64,000 nt of DNA from Geobacter sp. AOG1 (lineage in GTDB: Bacteria > Desulfobacterota > Desulfuromonadia > Geobacterales > Geobacteraceae): the NCBI RefSeq assembly GCF_019972315.1, contig NZ_BLIZ01000001.1:694513-758512 (forward strand), written 5' to 3'. Below the pieces are notes generated by a model that was given only the letters and a program-made list of their open reading frames with translations, had not been told where the DNA came from and made no database searches. The position numbers and the translations under genes were made by a program. How positions within the stretch are numbered: position 1 is the first letter of the stretch; each line of letters begins with the position of its first letter. Positions 44,119 to 53,299 of the stretch are shown in pieces.

Positions 44119-44994
44119 TTAGACCTTCTTCTGGATTTTTTGGCCGAGGAGCCCCGTCGGCTTGAACAGGAGCACCAGGACGAGAATGGCAAAGGCGATG
44201 GCATCCCGGTAGGAAGAATAGCCGATCGCCACGCCGAAAATCTCGGTAACGCCGAGGAGCACCCCCCCGAGCATTGCTCCGGGGATGGAGCCTATTCCTC
44301 CGAGAACAGCAGCGGCAAAGGCCTTGAGGCCAGCCATGAGCCCCATATTGAAGGAAACCGCGTTGTACAGCAGCCCGACGAGCACCCCCCCGGCAGCGGC
44401 GAGGGCGGAGCCGAGGGCAAAGGTGAAGGAGATGACGCGGTTGACGTTGATCCCCATGAGGGCGGCGGCGGCGTAGTCTTCCGATGTCGCCCGCATCGCC
44501 TTGCCGATCTTCGTCTTCTGGACGATGAATTCCAGCCCCAGCATGAGGAAGGCAGCAATACCGATGATAGTGAGCTGGAGGGTGGAGATATCGGCATTGC
44601 CGATATGGATCTGATGCAGGGGGAAAGCCCCCTCGGGGAACCCTTTGGCGTCCGCGCCGAACACCATCAGGGCCAGGGAGGAGAGGAAGATGGAAACACC
44701 GATGGCCGATATGAGAGCGGAGAGCCGCGACGAACGCCGCAGACGGCGATAGGCAATCAACTCGATGACGACGCCGAGGACCATGCAAACGCACATGGCC
44801 AGTGCCATGGCGATGAAGATGTTGAGCTTGAAGACGGATACCATCAGCAGGCCAATAAAGGCGCCGACCATGAATATCTCACCATGGGCGAAGTTGATGA
44901 GCGTAATGATGCCGTACACCATGGTATACCCGAGGGCGATCAGCGCGTAGGTGCTCCCGAGGGCTATGCCGTTGATGAGTTGCTGTAAGAACAT
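44119..44994 (-). CDS. livH: Branched-chain amino acid ABC transporter permease LivH
   Basis: 291 residues with the LivH start QQLINGIALGSTYALIALG and the docking loop RATSEDYAAAALMGINV. First gene of the livHMGF operon. The matching binding protein is encoded separately at 53300-54484. Confidence 0.95.
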   Translation of the reverse strand: MFLQQLINGIALGSTYALIALGYTMVYGIITLINFAHGEIFMVGAFIGLLMVSVFKLNIFIAMALAMCVCMVLGVVIELIAYRRLRRSSRLSALISAIGVSIFLSSLALMVFGADAKGFPEGAFPLHQIHIGNADISTLQLTIIGIAAFLMLGLEFIVQKTKIGKAMRATSEDYAAAALMGINVNRVISFTFALGSALAAAGGVLVGLLYNAVSFNMGLMAGLKAFAAAVLGGIGSIPGAMLGGVLLGVTEIFGVAIGYSSYRDAIAFAILVLVLLFKPTGLLGQKIQKKV

Positions 44995-45367
44995 AGGGGT
45001 GTCCTCTTATCGGGCAAACGAATGGAATTGCGGCTGGTGCATCATCCCGCCGGTCCCGCCGGATGACGTTACCGGAACAGATACCACGATTTGATGCGGA
45101 ACCGGAGACAAAACAGAGAAAGCTCACGGTTTTTACCATGATTTGAGTTCGGGAGCAAGAAAATAAAAAATGGTTTGACCAAAATAAACAATGACTCATT
45201 TATCGTTGCTTATCGGCACGTTACGAGCCAGTCGCAACATCCATTTTCTCAGTATACGGCATCATGTGCACTATCTGAAGGTCCGGTCAGACACCATTTG
45301 GAGTTGCCCGGGCAGTCAAACAAGTTTATCCTGCACCAACAATATAACAACTACCGAGGGGCACGAA
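44995..45367. other. Intergenic region between divergent livH and a DMT transporter gene
   Basis: 373 bases without a convincing gene. It should hold both promoters. A short inverted repeat (TCATCC...GGATGA, about 45041-45065) is the only structure seen. An in-frame extension of the transporter to 45191 lacks a ribosome binding site and has non-membrane composition. Confidence 0.3.
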
Positions 45368-46258
45368 ATGCGCGACAACAGACATCACCTGGCGGGATAT
45401 CTCGCCCTGGGGGGAGCGGCATCGATCTGGGGGGGGATGTACGTGGTGAGCAAGTATGCACTTGATTTCATCCCACCCTTCACCCTGCTCTGGCTCCGTT
45501 ATCTGGTGGGATTCGCCGTCCTCTGGGCACTGGTCGTGCGGGTCGGCCTTGTCCAGCCCTTCGCCCGCGACCGCCGCACCTTCATGGCCATCGGTTTCAT
45601 CGGCTACTTCGTCTCCGTCGGGTTGCAGTTCATCGGCACCCGACTCTCCAGTGCCCACATGGGCGCCATCCTCACGTCGGCGAGCCCTGCATTCATCATC
45701 ATCTTCGCCCGAGCCATGCTGGGGGAACGGCTCAATCTGCGCAAGGTCGGGTCGGTCTGCCTCGCCACCGCCGGCGTCCTGATCGTCGTTGGGTGGGAAG
45801 GGAGTGGCTCCGGCAACCGTGTGCTCCTCGGCAACATCGCACTCCTCGGTGCCGCCGTGACCTGGGCGCTCCTGTCGGTCCTTGCCCGACGGGCCTCCAT
45901 CACCTACTCGCCGCTGGTGATAACCACCTACGCCATCTTCTGGGCATGCCTCTTCACCACCCCTGCCATGGTGCTGGAATGGCAATTCATGCCGGTGACC
46001 GGCCTGGACCGTCCGCTCCTCTGGCTGGCCGTCCTCTACCTGGGGGTGGTCGCTACGGCGGGTGCATTTTTTCTCTGGAACAAGGGATTGCAGTTGGTGG
46101 AGGCAAGCGTAGGGTCGGTCTTTTTCTTCCTTCAACCGGTGGTGGGGGCATTCCTCGGCTGGCTCATTCTCGGCGAGCATCTGGGGGCGTCGTTCTTCAT
46201 CGGCGGCTCCGTCATCCTCGCCGCCGTCCTGCTGGTGTCACTCCCTTCCAGAGCATGA
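45368..46258 (+). CDS. EamA-family (DMT) transporter
   Basis: 296 residues from the ATG at 45368 (GAGGGGC upstream). Ten membrane helices in two repeats, with AASIWGGMYVVSKYALDFIP in the first helix pair. A likely exporter of amino acids or related metabolites. It stands alone, divergent from livH. Confidence 0.9.
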   Translation: MRDNRHHLAGYLALGGAASIWGGMYVVSKYALDFIPPFTLLWLRYLVGFAVLWALVVRVGLVQPFARDRRTFMAIGFIGYFVSVGLQFIGTRLSSAHMGAILTSASPAFIIIFARAMLGERLNLRKVGSVCLATAGVLIVVGWEGSGSGNRVLLGNIALLGAAVTWALLSVLARRASITYSPLVITTYAIFWACLFTTPAMVLEWQFMPVTGLDRPLLWLAVLYLGVVATAGAFFLWNKGLQLVEASVGSVFFFLQPVVGAFLGWLILGEHLGASFFIGGSVILAAVLLVSLPSRA

Positions 46259-46295
46259 ATCCGCAAAAAGTCCATCTGTTGCGTTCCCATCAAAG

Positions 46296-46461
46296 GAGAG
46301 AGGGAGGGGGGAGTGCCCCGCGGAGCGAATGTGCCCGAGTGTCAGCAGGTGTAGGCGACATGGAGCAAAGCCGGCCGAACGGCCGGCGCGAAATGAGCCG
46401 TACAGCAGCGACACGAGGGGACTCTGAGCGGAACGGGGCGCTCCCCCCTCTCGGACTCACG
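46296..46461. repeat. Intergenic inverted-repeat element, family 2, copy B (long)
   Basis: About 166 bp. The ends GAGGGAGGGGGGAGTGCCCCG and CGGGGCGCTCCCCCCTC are inverted repeats, and an inner GCCGGCCGAACGGCCGGC palindrome is present. It shares CGAGGGGACTCTGAGC with copy A, which lacks the inner 90 bases. Confidence 0.7.
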
Positions 46462-46462
46462 G

Positions 46463-47239
46463 TTAGATTATGCGACTCAGGAACGTCCGGATCCGCTCAT
46501 TCCCCATCTGTTCGTCGAAGAACTCCCCGGGAGCTCCCTCCGCCACGAACACCCCGCCATCCATGAAAATCACCCGATCCGCCAGTTCCCGGGCGAACCC
46601 CATGTGGTGGGTGACGATGACCATGGTCATCCCTTCGTCCGCCAGGGCATGGATGGTGTCGAACACCTCCCCCACAAGTTCCGGGTCCAGGGCTGACGTC
46701 GGTTCGTCGAACAGCATGAGTTTTGGCTTCATGGCCAGTGCCCGGGCGATGGCCACCCGCTGCTTCTGCCCGCCGGAGAGGGTGGCGGGATAGACGTCCC
46801 GCTTGTCGGAAAGCCCCACCTTGGCCAGCATGTCGAGGGCGATGGCCCGGGCCTCGGCAGCGGGCTTCTTCTGCACGGTGAGGGGCCCCTCCATGACGTT
46901 GCCGAGCACGGTCATGTGGGGGAAGAGGTGGAAATGCTGGAAGACCATCCCGATCTCCGCCCGAAGGGGGCAGACAACCTGCTGCCGGTCCAGGTGGAGT
47001 TTGCCGTGGCGGTGGACGTACCCCGCTTCCCGCCCTTCGAAACGGATCACCCCGGCGTCGATCTCCTCCAGGAAGTTCATGGAACGAAGCAGGGTCGATT
47101 TCCCCGACCCGGACGGCCCGATGATGACCAGCTTCTCCCCCGGATAGACGGCCAGATTCACCCCGTTAACGGCCGTCAGGCTCTTGTAACGCTTGATGAT
47201 CCCTTCAAGCTGGATGAGGGGCTGTCTATCGGTGTTCAT
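46463..47239 (-). CDS. Polar amino acid ABC transporter ATPase (GlnQ-like), system 1
   Basis: 258 residues with Walker [10 protein letters not shown], signature LSGGQKQR and Walker [15 protein letters not shown], the GlnQ/HisP subtype. Its start overlaps the permease end by 14 bases. Last gene of the binding protein-permease-ATPase operon. Confidence 0.93.
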   Translation of the reverse strand: MNTDRQPLIQLEGIIKRYKSLTAVNGVNLAVYPGEKLVIIGPSGSGKSTLLRSMNFLEEIDAGVIRFEGREAGYVHRHGKLHLDRQQVVCPLRAEIGMVFQHFHLFPHMTVLGNVMEGPLTVQKKPAAEARAIALDMLAKVGLSDKRDVYPATLSGGQKQRVAIARALAMKPKLMLFDEPTSALDPELVGEVFDTIHALADEGMTMVIVTHHMGFARELADRVIFMDGGVFVAEGAPGEFFDEQMGNERIRTFLSRII

Positions 47240-48248
47240 AAATCCCTGCCCGGTACTCGATTTTTTCGAAGATAAAGGTAAAAACGGTCGTAAAGACCAG
47301 GTAGACGATGGCGGCCAGGATGAGGGCCGTCACGTTGAAGTAGGTGTTGAAGAGCTGGTCGGCCGCCCGCATCAGTTCCACCATGGCGATGGTGGAAACC
47401 AGCGCCGTATCCTTGATGAGGGCGATGAACTCATTGCCGATGGGGGGCATAAGCCGCTTGTAGGTCTGGGGAATGATGACCCGGCGCATGGCCTGTCCGT
47501 ACGTCATGCCCAGGGCCTTGGCCGCCTCCATCTGCCCGTGCTCGATGCTCTGGATTCCCCCCCGGATAATCTCCCCCAGATAGGCGGAGTAGTTGACCCC
47601 GAGGCCGATGACCGCCGCCGTCAGGGGAGCCAGGGTGATGCCGAGAGAGGGGAGTCCGTAATAGATGAAGAAAAGCTGCAGGAGAAGCGGCGTCCCTCGG
47701 AAAAACCAGATGACGAACCAGCAGGCCACCGAGATGACGCGGATGGTGCTGATCCGGCCGAGAGCAATGAGGAGCCCGCCGATGGGGGAGATCACGATGG
47801 TGCAGAGGACCAGCAGCAAGGTCATGACAGCCCCTTTGGCGAGGGCGGGGAGGAAACGGAGACAGTCCTTGAGGAAGGTCACGTAGCGGGGTTGCCGCGC
47901 CTGCTCCACCGACGCAACGAAATTCTTCGCCTCGCTGTTGTCCGGGTAGAGCACCAGCACCTCCCGGGCAGCGGCCAGAGCCTTGTCCATCTCACCGAGG
48001 GAAAAATGGAGCCGGGCGATCTGAAGCCGGCTCCGGACGAACGCCTCCCCCTCACCGCCACTGGCCGGGGCGGGAATCTGTTTCAGCACCTCCACCGCTC
48101 CGGCGAGGTCCCCCTGTCCCATGAGATCGTTGGCCTGCCGGGTCAGCCGATCCGGGTCAACAGCGGCGCCAAAGGCCACGACGGCGGTTATCCACAAAAA
48201 AAGCAGGGCCGTGGCGACCCTGCCGGATATATTTAGAATTTTGATCAT
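47226..48248 (-). CDS. Polar amino acid ABC permease with an N-terminal periplasmic TPR-like domain
   Basis: 340 residues from the ATG at 48248 (AGGGT upstream; the longer start reads through a repeat). A hydrophobic signal-like helix (ATALLFLWITAVVAFGAA) is followed by about 90 residues of TPR-like helices (LMGQGDLAGAVEVLKQI; LGEMDKALAAAREVLVLYPD), then a typical HisM/GlnP permease with EAA loop (MEAAKALGMTYGQAMRRVI). Standard permeases are about 220 residues, so this fusion is unusual. The extra domain probably faces the periplasm and may contact the binding protein. Confidence 0.85.
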   Translation of the reverse strand: MIKILNISGRVATALLFLWITAVVAFGAAVDPDRLTRQANDLMGQGDLAGAVEVLKQIPAPASGGEGEAFVRSRLQIARLHFSLGEMDKALAAAREVLVLYPDNSEAKNFVASVEQARQPRYVTFLKDCLRFLPALAKGAVMTLLLVLCTIVISPIGGLLIALGRISTIRVISVACWFVIWFFRGTPLLLQLFFIYYGLPSLGITLAPLTAAVIGLGVNYSAYLGEIIRGGIQSIEHGQMEAAKALGMTYGQAMRRVIIPQTYKRLMPPIGNEFIALIKDTALVSTIAMVELMRAADQLFNTYFNVTALILAAIVYLVFTTVFTFIFEKIEYRAGIYEHR

Positions 48249-48261
48249 AATTTGACCCTGA

Positions 48262-48400
48262 GAAACGTGGATTTTTCGCAAGGTCAAGGCGATCAAGGGA
48301 TGACGCGGAGGCGTAGTACCCAAACATCGGGCATAAACAGCGCTACGCCGCACAAGGAGTCCCGAAGATCAACGCCGAGATTGCGGAAAAGCCGCGTTTC
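48262..48400. repeat. Intergenic inverted-repeat element, family 1, copy 3 (with a 22-bp insertion)
   Basis: 139 bp with ends GAAACGTGGATTTT / AAAAGCCGCGTTTC. The centre matches GGCGTAG...CAGCGCTACGCC but is split by about 22 extra bases that include CCAAACATCGGGCATA. It separates the binding protein from the permease. Confidence 0.8.
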
Positions 48401-48402
48401 GG

Positions 48403-49206
48403 CTACCACTTCTTTGGGTTGGTAATGTCTTCCGCGAACCACTTCCGGGAGATCTTCGCCATGGTACCGTCCTTGACCATCTTGTCCAGGGTCTGCTGCA
48501 CCTTGCCGCGCAGCTCTGCGTCCTCCTTGCGGAAGGCGACGCCGAACGGTTCCTTGCTGATCATGCCAGGGAGGATCTTGAATTTGCCGGGGCGCTTGGC
48601 GATCATATCGCGGCCGGTGACGTTGTCCACCACCACGACATCGATGCGGCCCGCCTCCAGGTCGAGAAGCGCCTTGGGATAGTCCTCGTACTCCTTCAGC
48701 TCGGTCGGTGCGGTGGCAAGCTTCTTGACCGCCTCCACGCCGGAGGAGCCCTTCTGGGTACCGGCCTTAAAGTTCTTCAGATCCTTGAGCCCCTTGAAGC
48801 GCTTTTCCTTGAAGTTGACGATGGCAATCTGGCCATCCATGATGTACGGCTTGGTAAAGGCCACTTCCTTGGCCCGCTCGTCGGTAATGGTCATCCCATT
48901 CCAGATGCAGTCGAATTTCTTGGCATTCAACGAGTGGATAACCCCGTCCCAGGCGGTCGGCTGCCACTCGATCTTGATGCCGAGACGTTTCCCCACCTCT
49001 TCGGCGGCATCGACATCGAAGCCGATCAGTTTTCCCGATGCATCCCGGTAACCCATGGGAGGGAAGGAGTCATCCAGGCCGATGACCAGCTTTCCGGCCC
49101 CCTTGGCCCGGCTCCAGGAGCCGTCACCTGCGGCAAATGCAACGGCGGTCAGGGCGACAAGCAGAACAGACATGCATACCAGGACTATTTTTTTCACGTT
49201 CGGCAC
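48403..49206 (-). CDS. Polar amino acid ABC transporter substrate-binding protein, system 1
   Basis: 267 residues. Signal peptide (VLVCMSVLLVALTAVAFAAG) then the SBP family 3 fold: LVIGLDDSFPPMGYRDASGK, FDVDAAEEVGKRLG and WNGMTITDERAKEVAFTKPY. It is periplasmic and captures an amino acid for the permease downstream. The first gene of the system; PutA lies just upstream on the same strand, so proline or glutamate is possible (inference). Confidence 0.92.
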   Translation of the reverse strand: MPNVKKIVLVCMSVLLVALTAVAFAAGDGSWSRAKGAGKLVIGLDDSFPPMGYRDASGKLIGFDVDAAEEVGKRLGIKIEWQPTAWDGVIHSLNAKKFDCIWNGMTITDERAKEVAFTKPYIMDGQIAIVNFKEKRFKGLKDLKNFKAGTQKGSSGVEAVKKLATAPTELKEYEDYPKALLDLEAGRIDVVVVDNVTGRDMIAKRPGKFKILPGMISKEPFGVAFRKEDAELRGKVQQTLDKMVKDGTMAKISRKWFAEDITNPKKW

Positions 49207-49253
49207 CTCTTTCAGAAAAATTTAACCTCATCAAACAGGAATTCTGCCTTACC

Positions 49254-49293
49254 GAACGCGGATTATTGCAGAAAAGCTGTCGAGCGTCAAGGC
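49254..49293. repeat. Truncated family 1 repeat fragment
   Basis: AACGCGGATTATTGC followed by AAAAGCTGTCGAG resembles the left part of the family 1 repeats (AACGCGGATTTT ... AAGGCTGTCGAG). The right half is missing. It lies between the binding protein gene and putA. Confidence 0.45.
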
Positions 49294-49298
49294 TTCCC

Positions 49299-52200
49299 TC
49301 ATGCCACCCAGTCGTCATCCGCCTCCACCGGCGCAAACCCGCGCCGCATGGTATTTTCGGTGACGACCCGGGGGTCCATGAAGTGGAGAAGATAGTCGGG
49401 ACCACCCGCCTTGGTTCCGACCCCGGACATCCGGGAGCCGCCGAACGGCTGGCGTTCCACCAGTGCACCGGTGTTGTTTCGGTTGATGTACAGGTTCCCC
49501 ACCCGGAACTCCCTCCGCGCCGTGGCGAGATGCTCGGGGCTGCGGCTGAAGATGCCGCCGGTGAGGGCAAATTTGGTGGAATTGGCCCACGCGATGGCCT
49601 GGTCGAAATCCTTCGCCCGCATGACCGCCAGCACCGGTCCGAAGATCTCTTCCTGGGCGATGCGGTGCTCCGGCGTAATGCCGCCGATGATGGTCATGGG
49701 GACGTAGTACCCCTCCCCGGTCGGCACCGGGCTCTCGTAGAGGAGATGTCCCTCCTTCTTGCCGATCTCGGCATAATCTCTGATGCTCTTTTGCGCCTTG
49801 TCGTCGGCCACCGCCCCCATGTAGAAGGTCGGGTCTTCCGAAGGGCCGACCTTTGTGGCCTGGGCCATGCTGACCAACCGCGCCACGAACTTGTCGTACA
49901 CCGCGTCAAGGACGATGACCCGGGAACAGGCGGAGCACTTCTGCCCCTGGAAGCCGAAGGCGGAATAGAGGACATGGGGGACCGCCTCGTCCAGGTCGGC
50001 ATCGTCGTCGATGATGATGGCGTTCTTCCCCCCCATCTCGCAGATGATCTTCTTCACGTTGGCCTGCCCCGGATGAACTTTTGCCGCCCGCTCGATGATC
50101 CTTAAGCCCGTCTCCATGGAGCCGGTGAAGGCGATGAGGCTCACATCCGGGTGATCCACCAGGTAGTCCCCCATGACCGACCCGCGCCCCGGGGTATAGT
50201 TGAAGACCCCTGCAGGAAGCCCCGCCTCCCGGAAAAGTTCCACCAGGTGCCAGCCGATGATGGAGGTGATGCCGGACGGCTTGAATACCACGCAGTTTCC
50301 GGTGACGATGGCGGCAGAGGCCATCCCCATGCTGATGGCCAGGGGAAAGTTCCACGGAGCGATGACCGCGGCCACTCCCTTCGGTTCATAGAAGTAGTGG
50401 TTCAGCTCTCCCGGCGCATGCCCGATCCGTTGGGGCTCACCCAGACGGATTGTCTCCCGCGCATAGTATTCGAGGAAGTCGATCGCCTCCCCGACATCGG
50501 CATACGCCTGGTCCCACTGCTTGCCGATTTCCAGTACCTGCCACGCGGAGAGCTCAAAAATGCGTTTGCGGGCCGCCTGGGCTGCCTTGAGAAGATATTC
50601 GGCCCGGGTCCGGGGATCGGTGTCGCGCCAGGCAGGGAAGGCCGCCTTGGCAGCGGCCACGGCGTCTCCCACCTCCTTGGTGCCCGCCTGGCAGATCTGG
50701 CCGAGGACCTCGGATGGCTTGTTGGGGTTGACGGTCGGAATCAGATCGGTGGTGGTTAGTTCGTTTCCCTTGATGAAGAGGGGATAGGTTCTGCCGAGCT
50801 GTGCACGGACTGCTGCGATTGCGCCAGGAAAGGCTGACCGGTGGTCGGCGCGGGTAAAATCCACCATCGCTTCGTTGAAAAAGGCTTTGAGTCCACCGGG
50901 GCCGGACCGTTCCTTCTTTGGCATGAGCAGGCGGGCCGCCCGCTCCCGCTCGGCAGTCACCGACGGGTCTTCCAGGAGCTTCTCGATCTGTGCATCCTCG
51001 GCAAAGCTCTGGCGGAGGAACGACTCATTGGCCGTATTCTCCAGGAGCCGCCGCACCAGATATCCCATTCCCGGCACCATGTCGCCGTAGGGGCAGTAGA
51101 GGCGGATGCGACCGGCGACCTTCAGGATTCCCTTGCGGACCGGTTCGGCCATGCCGTAGAGCACCTGGAATTCGTAGCGATCCTCGGGCACGTTCAGTTC
51201 CCGCGCCATCTCCATGACCGCAGAGACCGTCCGGATGTTGTGGGAGGCGCAGGCGAAGTGGCATATTCCATGGTTCTCCATGATCTTGCGCGCCTGGCGC
51301 TCGTAGGCGGCGTCACTCTCCGCCTTGATGGTCCAGACCGGCACGTCCCAGTCGTTCTGCTTGGCCTTGACCGTCTCGTAATCCCAGTAGGCCCCTTTGA
51401 CGAGACGAATGGAAATCCGCACCCCGTTCTGCCGCGTCCAGGCGAGCAGGTCCTCCAGATCCCGGTCCGTATCCTTCAGGTAGGCCTGGAGCACGATCCC
51501 CAGATGGGGGTACTCCCTGAACTCGAGCTTCAGGCGGCGGAACACCTCAAGAATGATCTCCTTGTGCCGGTAGGACTCCATGTCGATGCAGAGGAAGCCG
51601 TTCAATTCGACGACCTTCTCCATGATCCGGCGCATCCGGTTCAGGATCGCCACCACCGACCCCTCGAAATCCTGGGGATTGGCAAGACAGAAGAGGGCCG
51701 TCGGTTTCACCGCCACGTTGACCTTGGGTGCATGCCCCCAGTCCAGGTTCGGGTCCCCCCCCTTCCCCGGCAGCCCCTTCCAGCTTCCCTGCTCTTTCTT
51801 CAGGGCTTCGAGAAGTTCCAGGTACGTATTGGTGTAGGTTTCCGCCTCTTCCTCGGAAAGGGTCGCCTCCCCCAGCACGTCCATCACGGCGGCAAACCCC
51901 TCTTTTCTGAGTTTCTCCAGGTTCTTCACCGCTTCCTTCGTCGTCTCGCCGACGATAAACTGCCGCGCCATCTCTTCGATGTTGGACGTCAGCACCTTGT
52001 TGAGCATCGCTCCCCCGAGGGAGCCGAGCATCCCCGCCACCTTGGCGCCGGTGGACATGAACGCGGGCATCTCCTGCTCGTTGCCGAAATACTCGCGGAT
52101 GTGCTCCGTCAGGAGCTTGCTGGTGGTGAGAGACGGAAAGACGTCCACGAACCGGAACATCTGGATCTTGAACTGTTCATTCTGCATGCTCCAGTCCATC

Positions 52201-52310
52201 ACCTTCCCCATCCACGCCCCCTTATTGAAAAGGGAAGGCTTCTCACCCGAGATAGCGGAGAAGAACTCCTTCCCCCGCGCCATGACCCTGCTGTTCAGTT
52301 CCTGTTCCAT
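49299..52310 (-). CDS. putA: Bifunctional proline dehydrogenase / L-glutamate-gamma-semialdehyde dehydrogenase
   Basis: 1003 residues. The PRODH domain covers about residues 90-450 with RISIRLVKGAYWDYET. The aldehyde dehydrogenase domain covers about 510-990 with FTGSMETGLRI and the nucleophile in FQGQKCSACSR. No N-terminal ribbon-helix-helix DNA-binding domain is present, so it is not a self-regulating PutA. It oxidises proline to glutamate through P5C and passes electrons to the quinone pool. Control is likely by the divergent FCD regulator at 52493, with palindromes in between. Confidence 0.96.
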   Translation of the reverse strand: MEQELNSRVMARGKEFFSAISGEKPSLFNKGAWMGKVMDWSMQNEQFKIQMFRFVDVFPSLTTSKLLTEHIREYFGNEQEMPAFMSTGAKVAGMLGSLGGAMLNKVLTSNIEEMARQFIVGETTKEAVKNLEKLRKEGFAAVMDVLGEATLSEEEAETYTNTYLELLEALKKEQGSWKGLPGKGGDPNLDWGHAPKVNVAVKPTALFCLANPQDFEGSVVAILNRMRRIMEKVVELNGFLCIDMESYRHKEIILEVFRRLKLEFREYPHLGIVLQAYLKDTDRDLEDLLAWTRQNGVRISIRLVKGAYWDYETVKAKQNDWDVPVWTIKAESDAAYERQARKIMENHGICHFACASHNIRTVSAVMEMARELNVPEDRYEFQVLYGMAEPVRKGILKVAGRIRLYCPYGDMVPGMGYLVRRLLENTANESFLRQSFAEDAQIEKLLEDPSVTAERERAARLLMPKKERSGPGGLKAFFNEAMVDFTRADHRSAFPGAIAAVRAQLGRTYPLFIKGNELTTTDLIPTVNPNKPSEVLGQICQAGTKEVGDAVAAAKAAFPAWRDTDPRTRAEYLLKAAQAARKRIFELSAWQVLEIGKQWDQAYADVGEAIDFLEYYARETIRLGEPQRIGHAPGELNHYFYEPKGVAAVIAPWNFPLAISMGMASAAIVTGNCVVFKPSGITSIIGWHLVELFREAGLPAGVFNYTPGRGSVMGDYLVDHPDVSLIAFTGSMETGLRIIERAAKVHPGQANVKKIICEMGGKNAIIIDDDADLDEAVPHVLYSAFGFQGQKCSACSRVIVLDAVYDKFVARLVSMAQATKVGPSEDPTFYMGAVADDKAQKSIRDYAEIGKKEGHLLYESPVPTGEGYYVPMTIIGGITPEHRIAQEEIFGPVLAVMRAKDFDQAIAWANSTKFALTGGIFSRSPEHLATARREFRVGNLYINRNNTGALVERQPFGGSRMSGVGTKAGGPDYLLHFMDPRVVTENTMRRGFAPVEADDDWVA

Positions 52311-52332
52311 AGAATGACTCCCCGCCTTCTAT

Positions 52333-52440
52333 TGTAATGGTTAAACCATTACATATACCATTTGTTCACACCTGTCAACCGATTGATATATGACCGTTTG
52401 TTGCCATTGCCGCATGAACATGTTATAAAGGTTTAACCGT
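52333..52440. promoter_or_regulatory. Operators between putA and the divergent FCD regulator
   Basis: A perfect 21-bp palindrome TGTAATGGTT-A-AACCATTACA (52333-52353) contains TGGT-N3-ACCA, the FadR-family consensus. A second weaker site AGGT-TTA-ACCG lies at 52428-52440. Both fit repression of putA and autoregulation. Confidence 0.7.
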
Positions 52441-52492
52441 TAGACAGACCACGTGTGAACTGACTTTTCAAAGTTTACCAAGGATTGGACAA

Positions 52493-53209
52493 ATGTTTCG
52501 CAAAGCAAAGCAGAACCGGATATTCCAGGACGTGGTGGAACAGATCCAGGAGGCCATCGTCTCCGGCAAGCTGAAGGCGGGGGACCAGCTTCCTCCCGAG
52601 CGGGAGCTCAAGGAACTCTTTACCATCAGCCGGGGGACGCTGCGGGAAGCCCTGCGGGTCCTGGAGCAGAAGGGACTCATCGAGATCAGGACCGGCGTTG
52701 CCGGTGGTTCCATCGTCAAGGGGGTGAGCACTCAGCAGGTGAGCGAGAGTCTCGACCTCCTCATCCGCTACAAGAAGGTCTCCCTGCAGAACCTGGCCGA
52801 GTTCCGCATCGGCCTTGAGGGGGATGTGGCCGCCCACGCAGCGGAACGTGCCACAGCAGACGATATCGCGCGGCTCAGGGGGCTGATCGCCAAGGCCGCC
52901 GCCTATCTCGACAAGGGGCGCGAGCACTGGGACTCCTTCATCCGGACGGACGAGGAGATCCACTTGGCCATCGCCGAAACGACCCACAACCCGCTCTTCA
53001 TATCGGTGCTCGCCACCATCTCCCACAACATCCACACCTACTACGAGAGCTATCTCCCCATGGAAGAGCCGCTCCTGCGGGAAAACCACCAGGACATCGT
53101 GAACCTCGTCACCGCCATCGAGTCCAGGCGACCGGACGAGGCGCGGACCATAGCCCAAGACCACGTCCGCCGCTTCAGTGCCCACATGGAGCAGCAGGGG
53201 GTACGGTGA
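52493..53209 (+). CDS. FadR-type GntR-family regulator (FCD domain)
   Basis: 238 residues. N-terminal GntR winged helix (IVSGKLKAGDQLPPERELKE, RGTLREALRVLEQKGLIEI) and a C-terminal all-helical FCD effector domain from about residue 90, with the metal/ligand histidines in EIHLAIAETTHNP and HVRRF. It stands divergent to putA and probably represses it, sensing proline, glutamate or a derived acid (inference). A strong bidirectional terminator follows. Confidence 0.92.
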   Translation: MFRKAKQNRIFQDVVEQIQEAIVSGKLKAGDQLPPERELKELFTISRGTLREALRVLEQKGLIEIRTGVAGGSIVKGVSTQQVSESLDLLIRYKKVSLQNLAEFRIGLEGDVAAHAAERATADDIARLRGLIAKAAAYLDKGREHWDSFIRTDEEIHLAIAETTHNPLFISVLATISHNIHTYYESYLPMEEPLLRENHQDIVNLVTAIESRRPDEARTIAQDHVRRFSAHMEQQGVR

Positions 53210-53228
53210 GGGATTCGCTCCCTGAACG

Positions 53229-53264
53229 AAAAAAGCCCGGCAGACTAATCTGCCGGGCTTTTCT
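53229..53264. terminator. Bidirectional Rho-independent terminator
   Basis: A 14-bp stem AAAAGCCCGGCAGA / TCTGCCGGGCTTTT with a 4-base loop lies between the convergent regulator and binding-protein genes. Confidence 0.93.
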
Positions 53265-53299
53265 GTGCGTCCCATCCGGAAAGGGATGGAGTTTCTTCT

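Noticed and set aside
50841-52337. 498-codon plus-strand frame opposite putA
   Set aside because: PutA motifs are intact on the minus strand; this frame is the GC-rich shadow and shows no domain.
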